Shown here: piece by piece, positions 10,950 to 21,340 of the stretch
How positions within the stretch are numbered: the stretch's first letter is position 1
How the letters are laid out: each line of letters starts with the position of its first letter
Source of the DNA: Cephalotus follicularis
Taxonomy: Eukaryota > Streptophyta > Magnoliopsida > Oxalidales > Cephalotaceae
Assembly: GCA_001972305.1 (NCBI GenBank)
Contig: BDDD01003358.1
Coordinates: 1-64,000, forward strand
DNA length: 64,000 nucleotides
Direction of reading: 5' to 3'
Made by a program: the position numbers and the translations under genes
Notes under the pieces: generated by a model
Databases searched by the model: none
What the model was told of the DNA's origin: nothing
What the model saw: only the letters and a program-made list of their open reading frames with translations

Positions 10950-11060
10950 CAATCGACTGCCACCCTTGGCAGTCGACTACTCAACCTATACAGTCGACTG
11001 CCAAGGCAAAGCAGTCGACTACACAACCAAAACAGTCGGCTAATCTTGATGGCAGCTGAC
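10950..11060 (+). repeat. Phased TCGA array 2, element A 5' LTR
   Basis: Six sites have core starts at 10953, 10973, 10994, 11015, 11036 and 11056 (steps 20, 21, 21, 21, 20). The spacers have unrelated sequence. The last two cores have drifted to TCGG and CTGA. Confidence 0.85.
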
Positions 11061-11762
11061 TGTTCTGGGCAGAAATTGTATAACATTGATTGAATTGCTA
11101 CTGTTGGTACTGTTATTGAATTGTATATGCTACCACCATATAGTATATACTGTTTGAAGTTATTTAACATCGTTACTACTCATATTGCAACAATCAAACG
11201 AACTATGTGCTATAAGCACAATTCATGGTTTAAACACCATTTTCAAAGGAAAACTATTATTGCAAGAACTATTGATTGTGAAATTGTTACTGAATATGCT
11301 ACTGCCATATTATTATAAACTGTTTTGGTGTCATTTAACACCACTGCCATTGTATTCAATAATTGAAACCGATTAGGGGCTATGTACCCAAAACATGATA
11401 TTATCTATCATTTTCAAATGGATACTTATGGTTTAAATGGAACGATTGATTTTCCTCCTATATGAGAGGTACCTACTGTTTTGTTTCCCAAACTGGAAAC
11501 CACTATTGATTTGAGATTGTTTTCCTCCGAAGAGATGTACGATAAATGATTGTTATATGTTTCTAAAGAAAACAACTTTTATATTGCATATTATTGATAT
11601 ATGTAATATTATGGAACTGAATTGATTGAATGGATTGTCTATGTTATTGCCGATTAGTCGAGTGATGGCAAATGTCACTGGCTAACGGAGGTGGTCCTAT
11701 GTGCCAGGAGTTGGCTAGAGTACACACCAAAATTGTCTGCAAATGCAGAGAGTGATTGTTAA

Positions 11763-11784
11763 ACTACCCGCCAACGCCGGTAGT
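11763..11784 (+). promoter_or_regulatory. Conserved LTR stem-loop
   Basis: ACTACC and GGTAGT can pair around a 10-base loop. The same stem is found at 20163-20184 (A 3' LTR) and, in minus sense, near 26618-26639, 39664-39685 and 50535-50556. It stands in a GC-rich block in otherwise AT-rich LTR. It could be an RNA structure in the leader; no function is known. Confidence 0.45.
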
Positions 11785-12401
11785 AATTGTTACCTGATCT
11801 ATCATTTTCGGAGTATGAGTTGATAGATAGGTGGTGCGCAGTTGGTGCTAGGAGTTAGCGACATGTGACACCTAATTGATGGATGGATTGATTGTACCCT
11901 TGTGCGGTATCATTGCATATGTACTGTTTATGGCCACTTGGCATGATTGCTCATATATTGGCTCATTTAAATGTTATTTTGATATAAACTGTCATACATG
12001 TTGCATTCATATATTCCTTATCATACATTATATTTCTACTTAGCCAAGTGAGGACAACGGCTAACCCCTACAATTTCAGATTAAGCAAGGACATTTGGAG
12101 ACTGCTGCTGAAGCTTGGAGAGCTTCTTTTGTTAATTTAAGGTTGTTATTTTCTTATGACATTTTGTATTGTATCGAACGGATCACATCCCGTGATAGTG
12201 TTTTATTTTCCTTTATGTAAGGATAATTGTTGTTTTACCCGCACGTAGTATGGGATGCGTGCGGACGGTTCTTAATGATATTCCGGCTTATCGAATGCTT
12301 CCGCATATTTATTTATGGATTGTGCTGGAATATTATTTATACTTATTCCTGATATCACCTTATATGCTTGTCGACACATCGAAAGGCGGGGTGTGACAGC
12401 A

Positions 12402-12413
12402 TGGTATCAGAGC
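12402..12413 (+). other. Primer-binding site, element A
   Basis: TGGTATCAGAGC, complementary to initiator tRNA-Met, three bases after the 5' LTR end at 12398. Confidence 0.88.
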
Positions 12414-12502
12414 ATATTCTATATATGCTAAGCTGGGATAAGTTTCTCGAAAATTAAGTAAATTGTTTCCTAGTGATTTTGTCATTCCATATAGGAAACA
12501 GA

Positions 12503-13740
12503 ATGGACCGAAGGAGAGGTAGACGTGGAAGGCGTAGAACTGACGAGGTGAACGATGCCCCGCCTGTTCACGAAAATGCCCCGGAAGTGAATGTTCCTCC
12601 AGTACACGATGAGAGGAGTAACTTCGAACGCATGGCTGATCTTTTCAAACAACAAATCCAAGCCCATCCTGCATATGTGGAACATATGAGACTGATGTAT
12701 GAGGCTACTCAAGCCCGACAGTGTGTTCCAGAAGTCAATCATGTTGGCAATTTCGGCAGAGATCTGGAGCGGTTCATGAGGCAGAATCCTTCTACATTCC
12801 TGGGAGAGTTGGATGCCAATGTAGCTGAGCGATGGATGAGAGACATGGAAAGGATATTTGAAGCCTTGAGATGTACCGATGAACAAAAGATTACCTTTGC
12901 TATGTACCGCCTGTCGGGTGAAGCTACTCATTGGTGGGAAATGGTTGAAGCAAAGTGGGAATCTCACAATCTGGACAGAACTTGGGACCGATTTCAATCA
13001 GAGTTCTATGTAGCTTATGTCCCACAGATGGAGCGAGACAGGAGAGAGAGAGAATTAATGGAGCTACGTCAAGGAGATATGACAGTAGCCTAGTACCAGA
13101 CCCGTTTTGTGGAGTTAGCTCAGCACACGCCCTATCTCATGGAGGGTGAACCCAGAAAGATCCGAAGGTTCCTGAAAGGCCTTCGTCCGGATATCCGATC
13201 CAAGTTATTACTGTTACAGCTGACATCTATTGTAGATATTGCTGAGAGAGCTAGGATTCTTGAGTCTGATGCAAATGGCAGAAGGATAGAGCGGTCCCAT
13301 ACTCAATTGAGACCAGCACCGTCACAAAAGCAAGGTAGCAACAATCCTGCTGGTTCTTCAAAGTCTGGAAATAAGAATCAAGGAAGTGTTCGACGCAACA
13401 ATTTCCGATCAAGAACTCCTAACCGAAGTGGCCAACAGAACTCTGAAGGATGTACTTTTTGCGGTCATCAGAACCATGATGAGACCGAGTGTTGGAAGAA
13501 GATGGGGAAATGCCTGAGGTGTGGTTCACAGGATCATTTGATGAGTGGTTGCCCGATGATGAGGGATCATGCACGCGACCAGCAAGGAAGTGCTGGTGCG
13601 AGTGGTAGTACTGCGGCGGCTCAACCGCGGAGAGACACCGGAAAGGGCATTATGAAAGGTAGAGTCTATACCTTATCTAAAGATGATGTGCCAGAATCTA
13701 CTACTGTTGTGGGAGGTACCATTTTGATATCTGACATATT
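12503..13740 (+). pseudogene. Element A gag
   Basis: Starts MDRRRGRRGRR at the ATG that follows the predicted acceptor. The capsid (retrotransposon gag) domain spans about residues 90-210 with ERWMRDMERIFEAL and HWWEMVEAKWE. Two CCHC knuckles follow: CTFCGHQNHDETEC (about 13453) and [14 protein letters not shown] (about 13513), both with all metal ligands. One premature TAG at 13091-13093 replaces a Gln codon (the other copies read SQYQ/AQYQ). The frame reaches the gag-protease linker [14 protein letters not shown] and is then cut by the internal deletion near 13740. It packages the element RNA in family members; this copy cannot make the full protein. Confidence 0.85.
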
Positions 13741-14640
13741 ACCTGAGAACAGGTTACCATCAGTTGAGGATTAGAGAAGGTGATGTGGAGAAAACCGCAT
13801 TTCGAACCAGATATGGGCATTACGAATTTCTGATATTGCCGTTTGGTTTGACAAATGCTCCTGCAGCTTTCATGTGTCTGATGAACAGAGTGTTCCAACC
13901 TTATCTGGACCAGTTTGTCGTTATATTCTTAGATGACATCCTGATCTACTCAAAGAGCAGAGAGGAACACATGCAGCACTTGATAATTGTACTGCAGACA
14001 CTACGCAAAGAGCAGTTGTACGCCAAATTTGGCAAGTGTGAATTTTGGCTGGATCATGTGACTTTCTTAGGTCACATAGTGTCGAGTGAAGGATTATCAG
14101 TGGACCCTTCAAAGATTGAAAGCATTGTTGATTGGCCCTAACCGAAGAACGTGACGGAGGTTCGTAGTTTCTTGGGATTGGCTGGCTACTATCGAAGAAT
14201 CATCGAGGGATTCTCGAAGCTTGCTGCACCACTGACACAGTTGACTCAGAAGAAGTTCAGCTTTGTGTGGGGTGATTATTGTGAGGCAAGTTTCTAGGAA
14301 TTGAAGAGTCGGTTGATTTCGGCTCCAGTGTTGGCATTACCGGAGGGTAATGAGGGATTTACTGTTTACACAGACGCTTCTGGGAAAGGATTGGGATGCG
14401 TTCTGATGCAACATGGTAGGGTGATTGCATACGCATCAAGGAAGTTGAAACCGTACGAGGAAAATTATCCCGTACACGATCTTGAGTTGGCAGCCATAGT
14501 ATTTGCTTTACAGAAATGGAGGCACTACCTCTATGGTGCTCAGTTTGAGATCTTTACTGACCACAAAAGCTTGAAGTATTTGTTTTCCCAGAAGGAACTC
14601 AACATGATACAAAGGCGTCAATGACTATAACTGCAATATT
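13741..14640 (+). pseudogene. Element A partial reverse transcriptase and RNase H
   Basis: The reading enters the RT in mid-domain at the segment that normally reads TGYHQLRI; the protease and the N-terminal half of RT are missing. RT motifs that remain are [13 protein letters not shown] (about 13840) and the catalytic FLDDILIYS (about 13928). The RNase H start [13 protein letters not shown] (about 14358) and [11 protein letters not shown] (about 14553) follow. Breaks are TAA at about 14140 and TAG at about 14296, both at former Gln codons, and a deletion near 14618 that removes part of the [10 protein letters not shown] segment and shifts the frame. Without the N-terminal RT residues it cannot polymerise DNA. 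Confidence 0.85.
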
Positions 14641-16233
14641 CAGTACCACCCAGGAAAAGCAAATGTAGTGGCTGATGCGCTGAGTTGCAAGGCGATGATT
14701 GCTGGAGCAATGGTGTCACAATGGAATCTATTGGAGGAATTTCAGAGATGGAATCCGTTCATGGTTTCCCCAGGAGTGATTGTGGCAAGTATGAGAGCAC
14801 AACCGGAACTTCTCAAGCGTATTTTGACTGCTCAGTATAGTGATGCTGATTTGTGGAGTATTCGCGAGAACCTAGACGCAGATTCTGAGTTCTCCATCCA
14901 TACTGATGGCATATTGAGGTTCCGAGGAAGGATATGTGTTTCGGATGATGAGAGTATCAAGAATGAGTTACTGCAACAAGCTCATAAATCAAGATACAGT
15001 GTTCACCCAGGAAGTTCCAAGATGTGGCGCGACCTGAAGAAGAATTACTGGTGGAGCGGTATGAAACGGGAAATTGCTGAATATGTAGCAAGATGTTTGA
15101 CCTGTTAGAGAGTGAAGGCTGAACATCAGAAACCTGCGGGACTGTTACAATTGATACCAGTGGTTGAATGGAAATGGGAGCACGTGACCATGGACTTTGT
15201 GTCGGGATTACCAAGGTCACGGAATCATCATGAGGCAGTGTGGGTTGTTGTGGACAGACTTACTAAGTCCGCACACTTTCTTCCGATGAACATGACATAT
15301 TCTATCGAGAAGCTTGCTCGATTGTATATCTGGGAGATAGTGAGATTGCATAGGGTACCGGTCAGTATTGTTTGTGATCGAGATGCCAGATTTACTTCAA
15401 TGTTCTGGAAGAAATTCCAAACAGCTATGGGAACGACCTTGAACTTCAGCACTGCATTTCATCCACAGACTGACGGACAGTCCGAGCGTACTATCCAGAC
15501 TCTGGAGGATATGTTACGGGCTTGTATGATTGATTTTGCTGGGAGTTGGGAGGATCATTTAGCATTGATTGAATTCTCTTACAACAACAGTTTTCACACC
15601 AGCATTGGAATGACTCCTTATGAAGCCTTATATGGGAGAAAATGTAGATCACCTATTTGTTGGGATGAGGTAGGTGAGAGACAAGTATTGGGACCAGACT
15701 TGGTGCAAGAGACCACTGATAAAGTGGAAATGATCAAGAAGAGATTGCTAACTGCACAGAGTTGGCAGAAGAGTTACGCCGACAGCAAGAGAAGAAAGTT
15801 GGAATTTGAGAAGGGAGATCATGTGTTCCTGAAGATCTCGCCTTCGAAAGGGATACACCGTTTTGGCCTTGAAGGGAAGTTGGCTCCAAGGTATATTGGA
15901 CCTTACGAGATACTGGAGAGAGTGAGGGAGGTAGCATATCAGATTGCACTACCGCCTAGATTGTCGGACGTGGATAACGTATTTCATGTTTCCATGTTAC
16001 AGAAATACGTACCCGACCCATCTCACATTTTGAGCTACGACCCTGGATTCATTAGTCCGAGATTAACATATGAAGAAAGACCGACAAGGATTGTGGATCG
16101 CACAGAAAAGGTTCTAAGGAACAAGACCATCCCTATGGTCAAGGTGTTGTGGCATTTTCACGGAGCTGAGGAAGCTACGTGGGAGCGTGTGGACGAAATG
16201 AGGGAAACATTTCCCCACTTGTTCGGAATGTAA
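14641..16233 (+). pseudogene. Element A integrase with chromodomain
   Basis: The RNase H end ([15 protein letters not shown]) leads into the HHCC zinc-binding domain ([15 protein letters not shown]...CLTC, about 14975-15108). The catalytic core has Asp in TMDFVSGLP, Asp in CDRDARF and Glu in QTLEDML, the DDE triad. The C-terminus holds DVFHVS-like and EEATWERVDEM...FPHLF motifs of a chromodomain (about 16130-16225). A TAG at 15106-15108 replaces the Gln of the CQRVK segment; from 15112 the remaining 373 codons are open. In family members this protein inserts the DNA copy, and the chromodomain is thought to steer it to heterochromatin. Confidence 0.87.
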
Positions 16234-16266
16234 TGTAAGGGCTAAATTCAAGGACGAATTTTCTTT

Positions 16267-16279
16267 AAGGAGGAGGGAA
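16267..16279 (+). other. Polypurine tract, element A
   Basis: AAGGAGGAGGGAA directly before the 3' LTR start at 16280; primes plus-strand DNA synthesis in the family. Confidence 0.8.
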
Positions 16280-19200
16280 TGTAATAACCGCAACTTCAAT
16301 TAATGTATATTAATCCAATTTTGAAATAAAATATACATTTTAACTGAGTTATTTGTCCAATTATATTAAATTCTATGATTGGTAACTGCTTGGGATGATT
16401 GGATGTGCAATTAGAGAAGTATCAAAGATTGGGAAACCCTAAACCAGCCCAAACAGCCGACTGTCACAGGGCAACAGTCGACTGTTTGCTACGTGTTGTA
16501 GGCAGTCGACTGCCCACTAATTCCAGTCGACTGGATTTGGCCAGGACAGATTCCTGGCATGTGCAGGGACAAGAATGACAGGTGGGTAGGAGGCACATGC
16601 TTCTCACCACCTGCCAGAACATGCAAAAGTGAATGTTAACATGTTCTCTGCAAATATACAACCTACAAATTGATTAATAATGAGAGAAAATGGAAGTGAG
16701 GAATGCATGTGATGGAAAGAAAGAGAGAAAAGATGAGTGCATGTGACTTAGAATGAATCTGACGAATTTAACAGATTTTGACCTTATATCAGCTGTTGAA
16801 TGGTGTAATTAGTGTTAGAAAAAACTGAGTGAAGTGAGAGTTGCTAAGGATTATTGAAGGCTTGCATTGGAGATGTTAGAAAGCTCAAAAGGAGGACTTT
16901 AAGGCTTTAGACTCTTGGTAAGTTCTCAATCCGAATTCTCTATTGTTATGATGATAATATGGCTAGGAGAATGTTGTATATCTTCTGTTAATGGATTAGA
17001 ATTAACAACCTTTTGAATTGAAATGGAAAGTAGTAATGGGATCAAGTGGAATTGGTGATATAGTCTCTAGAATGGATTTTAATTGTTGTTAGTGTTAGGA
17101 TATATGCTTAATGGTTCCTAAGTATGAATATATCTTCTGTCAACACACTTAAGATCAATGAATCCTAGATTGAATGGTACTTGACATGGAATTCAAAGAA
17201 AAAATTGGGAAAAAAGGAAAGTTAAGACTTGAATGGATTAATGATTAACCACTGTTAGAGTTATTGAAACCTACTGGTACTAATGCACATGTCCATAAAA
17301 CATGCATACATAGATTGAACTTGCTGGATTGAAAAGTGATTGGTGAAAAGGCTTGGAAACACAAAGAGAAAGATCAACCTCAATTGATCTTGGGATAGCG
17401 ATTTGAGGTAGGGGTAATGATATGTTATGGAAGATATGAGTATGCATATTATGTATGGCTATTTTGTGCATGATTACATGTGTTGAAATTGATTGGAAAT
17501 TGAACTTGAAATGCCTGACTTGCCATTTTCTGCATTTTTTGGGCAGAGGCAGTCGACTGCCACCCTTGGCAGTTGACTACTCAACCTATACAGTCGACTA
17601 CACAACCAAAACAGTCGGCTAATCCTGATGGCAGCCGACTGTTCTGGGCAGAAATTGTATAACATTGATTGAATTGCTACTGTTGGTACTGTTATTGAAT
17701 TGTATATGCTGCCACCATATAGTATACACTGTTTGAAGTTATTTAACATCGTTACAACTCATATTGCAGCAATCAAACGAACTATGTGCTATAAGCACAA
17801 TTCATGGTTTAAACACCATTTTCAAAGGAAAACTATTATTGCAAGAACTACTGATTGTCAAATTGTTACTGAATATGCTACGGCCATATTATTATAAACT
17901 GTTTTGGTGTCATTTAACACCACTGCCATTGTATTCAATAATTGAAACCGATTAGGGGCTATGTACCCAAAACATGATATTATCTATCATTTTCAAATGG
18001 ATACTTATGGTTTAAAAGGAACGATTGATTTTCCTCCTATATGAGACGTACCTACTATTTTGTTTCCCAAACTGGAAACCACTATTGATTTGAGATCGTT
18101 TTCCTCCGAAGAGATGTACGATAAATGATTGCTATATGTTTCTAAAGAAAACAACTTTTATATTGCATATTATTGATATATGTAATATTATGGAACTGAA
18201 TTGATTGAATGGATTGTCTATGTTATTGCCGATTAGTCGAGTGATGGCAGATGTCACTGGCTAACGGAGGTGGTCCTATGTGCCAGGAGTTGGCTAGAGT
18301 ACACACCAAAATTGTCTGCAAATGCAGAGATTGATTGTTACCAGGACAGATTCCTGGCATGTGCAGGGACAAGAATGACAGGTGGGTAGGAGGCACATGC
18401 TTCTCACCACCTGCCAGAACATGCAAAAGTGAATGTTCACATGTTCTCTGCAAATCTACAACCTACAAATTGATTAATAATGAGAGAAAGTGGAAGTGAG
18501 GAATGCATGTGATGGAAAGAAAGAGAGAAAAGATGAGTGCATGTGACTTAGAATGAATCTGACGAATTTAACAGATTTTGACCTTATATCAGCTGTTGAA
18601 TGGTGTAATTAGTGTTAGAAAAAACTGAGTGAAGTGAGAGTTGCTAAGGATTATTGAAGGCTTGCATTGGAGATGTTAGAAAGCTCAAAAGGAGGACTTT
18701 AAGGCTTTAGACTCTTGGTAAGTTCTCAATCCGAATTCTCTATTGTTATGATGATAATATGGCTAGGAGAATGTTGTATATCTTCTGTTAATGGATTAGA
18801 ATTAACAACCTTTTGAATTGAAATGGAAAGTAGTAATGGGATCAAGTGGAATTGGTGATATAGTCTCTAGAATGGATTTTAATTGTTGTTAGTGTTAGGA
18901 TATATGCTTAATGGTTCCTAAGTATGAATATATCTTCTGTCAACACACTTAAGATCAATGAATCCTAGATTGAATGGTACTTGACATGGAATTCAAAGGA
19001 AAAATTGGGAAAAAAGGAAAGTTTAGACTTGAATGGATTAATGATTAACCACTGTTAGAGTTATTGAAACCTACTGGTACTAATGCACATGTCCATAAAA
19101 CATGCATACATAGATTGAACTTGCTGGATTGAAAAGTGATTGGTGAAAAGGCTTGGAAACACAAAGAGAAAGATCAAACTCAATTGATCTTGGGATAGCG

Positions 19201-20798
19201 ATTTGAGGTAGGGGTAATGATATGTTATGGAAGATATGAGTATGCATATTATGTATGGCTATTTTGTGCATGATTACATGTGTTGAAATTGATTGGAAAT
19301 TGAACTTGAAATGCACGACTTGCCATTTTTTGCATTTTCTTGGCAGAGGCAATCGACTGCCACCCTTGGCAGTCGACTACTCAACCTATACAGTCGACTG
19401 CCAAGGCAAAGCAGTCGACTACACAACCAAAACAGTCGGCTAATCTTGATGGCAGCTGACTGTTCTGGGCAGAAATTGTATAACATTGATTGAATTGCTA
19501 CTGTTGGTACTGTTATTGAATTGTATATGCTACCACCATATAGTATATACTGTTTGAAGTTATTTAACATCGTTACTACTCATATTGCAACAATCAAACG
19601 AACTATGTGCTATAAGCACAATTCATGGTTTAAACACCATTTTCAAAGGAAAACTATTATTGCAAGAACTATTGATTGTGAAATTGTTACTGAATATGCT
19701 ACTGCCATATTATTATAAACTGTTTTGGTGTCATTTAACACCACTGCCATTGTATTCAATAATTGAAACCGATTAGGGGCTATGTACCCAAAACATGATA
19801 TTATCTATCATTTTCAAATGGATACTTATGGTTTAAAAGGAACGATTGATTTTCCTCCTATATGAGACGTACCTACTATTTTGTTTCCCAAACTGGAAAC
19901 CACTATTGATTTGAGATCGTTTTCCTCCGAAGAGATGTACGATAAATGATTGCTATATGTTTCTAAAGAAAACAACTTTTATATTGCATATTATTGATAT
20001 ATGTAATATTATGGAACTGAATTGATTGAATGGATTGTCTATGTTATTGCCGATTAGTCGAGTGATGGCAGATGTCACTGGCTAACGGAGGTGGTCCTAT
20101 GTGCCAGGAGTTGGCTAGAGTACACACCAAAATTGTCTGCAAATGCAGAGATTGATTGTTAAACTACCCGCCAACGCCGGTAGTAATTGTTACCTGATTT
20201 ATCATTTTCGGAGTATGAGTTGATAGATAGATGGTGCGCAGTTGGGTCTAGGAGTTAGCGACATGTGACACCTAATTGATGGATGGATTGATTGTACCCT
20301 TGTGCAGTATCATTGCATATGTACTGTTTATGGCCACTTGGCATGATTGCTCATATATTGGCACATTTAAATGTTATTTTGATATAAACTGTCATACATG
20401 TTGCATTCATATATTCCTTATCATACGTTATCTTTCTACTTAGCCAAGTGAGGACAACGGCTAACCCCTACAAATTCAGATTAAGCAAGGACATTTGGAG
20501 ACTGCTGCTGAAGCTTGGAGAGCTTCTTTTGTTATTTTAAGGTTGTTATTTTCTTATGACATTTTGTATTGTATCGAACAGATCACATCCCGTGATAGTG
20601 TTGTATTTTCCTTTATGTAAGGATAATCGTTGTTTTACCCGCACGTAGTATGGGATGCGTGCGGACGGCTCTTAATGATATTCTGGCTTATCGAATGCTT
20701 CCACATATTTATTTATGGATTGTGCTGGAATATTATTTATACTTATTCCTGATATCACCTTATATGCTTGTCAACGCATCGGAAGGCAGGGTGTGACA
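16280..20798 (+). mobile_element. Element A 3' LTR with internal 1.8-kb tandem duplication
   Basis: It starts and ends like the 5' LTR. The segment 16541-18340 (1,800 bp, from CCAGGACAGATTCC to TTGATTGTTA) is repeated at 18341-20160 (1,820 bp). The 20-bp length difference comes from a deletion in the first copy that removes one TCGA site near 17600. Between about 19130 and 19830 the second copy carries the 5' LTR variants, not those of the first copy. Confidence 0.85.
16454..16534 (+). repeat. Phased TCGA array 1, element A 3' LTR
   Basis: Same four sites and spacing (21, 28, 21) as in the 5' LTR at 9854-9934. Array 2 occurs twice because of the duplication: near 17550-17640 (one site lost) and 19350-19460 (six sites). 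Confidence 0.8.
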
Positions 20799-20803
20799 GT
20801 GCA

Positions 20804-21294
20804 GGTTTTGCAGGTTGATGGAAGGCATGCAAGGCCCCAGTCTGGTGTTAAGAACAGTTGGCAAAGACCTCCTTGCATGGACAACACGTCTATGGACACC
20901 TGCCAAAGCCCCCTTCACTTAAACTCTTAAATTCCATGCCAACAGACAAGTGTTCTACGCCAGAACACGACTAAAGCGTCGACTGTTAGACTTGGGCGTC
21001 GACGCTTAATGCGCCCTCAGGCGTTTATACGGAGCGTTTTAAAGTCGACGTTTGGCGCCTAACTTAGCCCTCAATAGTGCTTTTCGACACATGCCAGGTC
21101 TTAAAGCGTCGACGGTGTGATTCCAGGCGTCGGCGGTTTAACACCAAAAGTCAATTCTTTAACTTTCATTTTAAAATTCTATTTCAAGCATTTGTCAACC
21201 ACAAGAATTAAGATAATTGGACACTAAATTCAAATGAGTGCACATTTTATTAATCATCATTACAATGTACCCAATTGAATTCGCGGTTCTTACA
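20804..21294 (-). mobile_element. Element B 3' LTR, proximal part
   Basis: It continues the LTR broken at 9679: GGTTTTGCAGGTTGATGG... to GCGGTTCTTACA. The same uninterrupted order is seen at the B 5' LTR around 28041-28070 plus 32717. It holds AAGCGTCGAC-type sites between 20970 and 21140. Confidence 0.88.
20970..21140 (-). repeat. TCGA array 1, element B 3' LTR (AAGCGTCGAC type)
   Basis: It contains five or six degenerate AAGCGTCGAC sites (for example near 20975, 20998, 21043, 21107, 21128). Neighbouring pairs are about 21 bp apart and pairs are separated by about 55 bp. It lies upstream of the LTR TATA-like box in the element's sense. Confidence 0.7.
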
Positions 21295-21307
21295 TTCCTC
21301 CCTCCTT
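21295..21307 (-). other. Polypurine tract, element B
   Basis: Minus-strand AAGGAGGGAGGAA abutting the 3' LTR. Confidence 0.8.
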
Positions 21308-21340
21308 AAAGAAAATTCGTCCTCGAATTTAGCCCTTACA

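Larger units (their letters stand above)
9680..12398 (+). mobile_element. Element A 5' LTR
   Basis: 2,719 bp, TGTAATAACCGTAAC to GCGGGGTGTGACA. It carries array 1 (cores 9857, 9878, 9906, 9927), a TATA-like box (10184-10190), a GTAAGT donor (10318), array 2 (cores 10953-11056) and a hairpin ACTACC/GGTAGT (11763-11784). The short open frames inside it are not shared as proteins across LTR subfamilies, so I treat them as non-coding. Confidence 0.9.
9680..20798 (+). mobile_element. Element A: chromovirus inserted in element B's 3' LTR
   Basis: Both ends are intact (TGTAATAACC...GTGTGACA) and flanked by GTGCA (9675-9679 and 20799-20803). The order is 5' LTR, PBS, gag, RT-RNase H, integrase-chromodomain, polypurine tract, 3' LTR. 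About 830 bp of protease and N-terminal RT are missing at about 13740. The 3' LTR is 4,519 bp instead of about 2,719 because of an internal 1.8-kb tandem duplication. It is younger than B. Confidence 0.92.

Noticed and set aside
10950-11060. CRISPR-like array of short palindromic repeats with spacers
   Set aside because: Sites are only about 10 bp with 10-11 bp gaps, vary in sequence, and lie in plant LTRs without cas genes.
10874-11170. Open frames of 60-100 codons inside LTRs (also 3816-4124, 17474-17749, 19274-19570, 52217-52522)
   Set aside because: They recur only because LTR copies recur, overlap in several frames across the TCGA arrays, and have no known domain.
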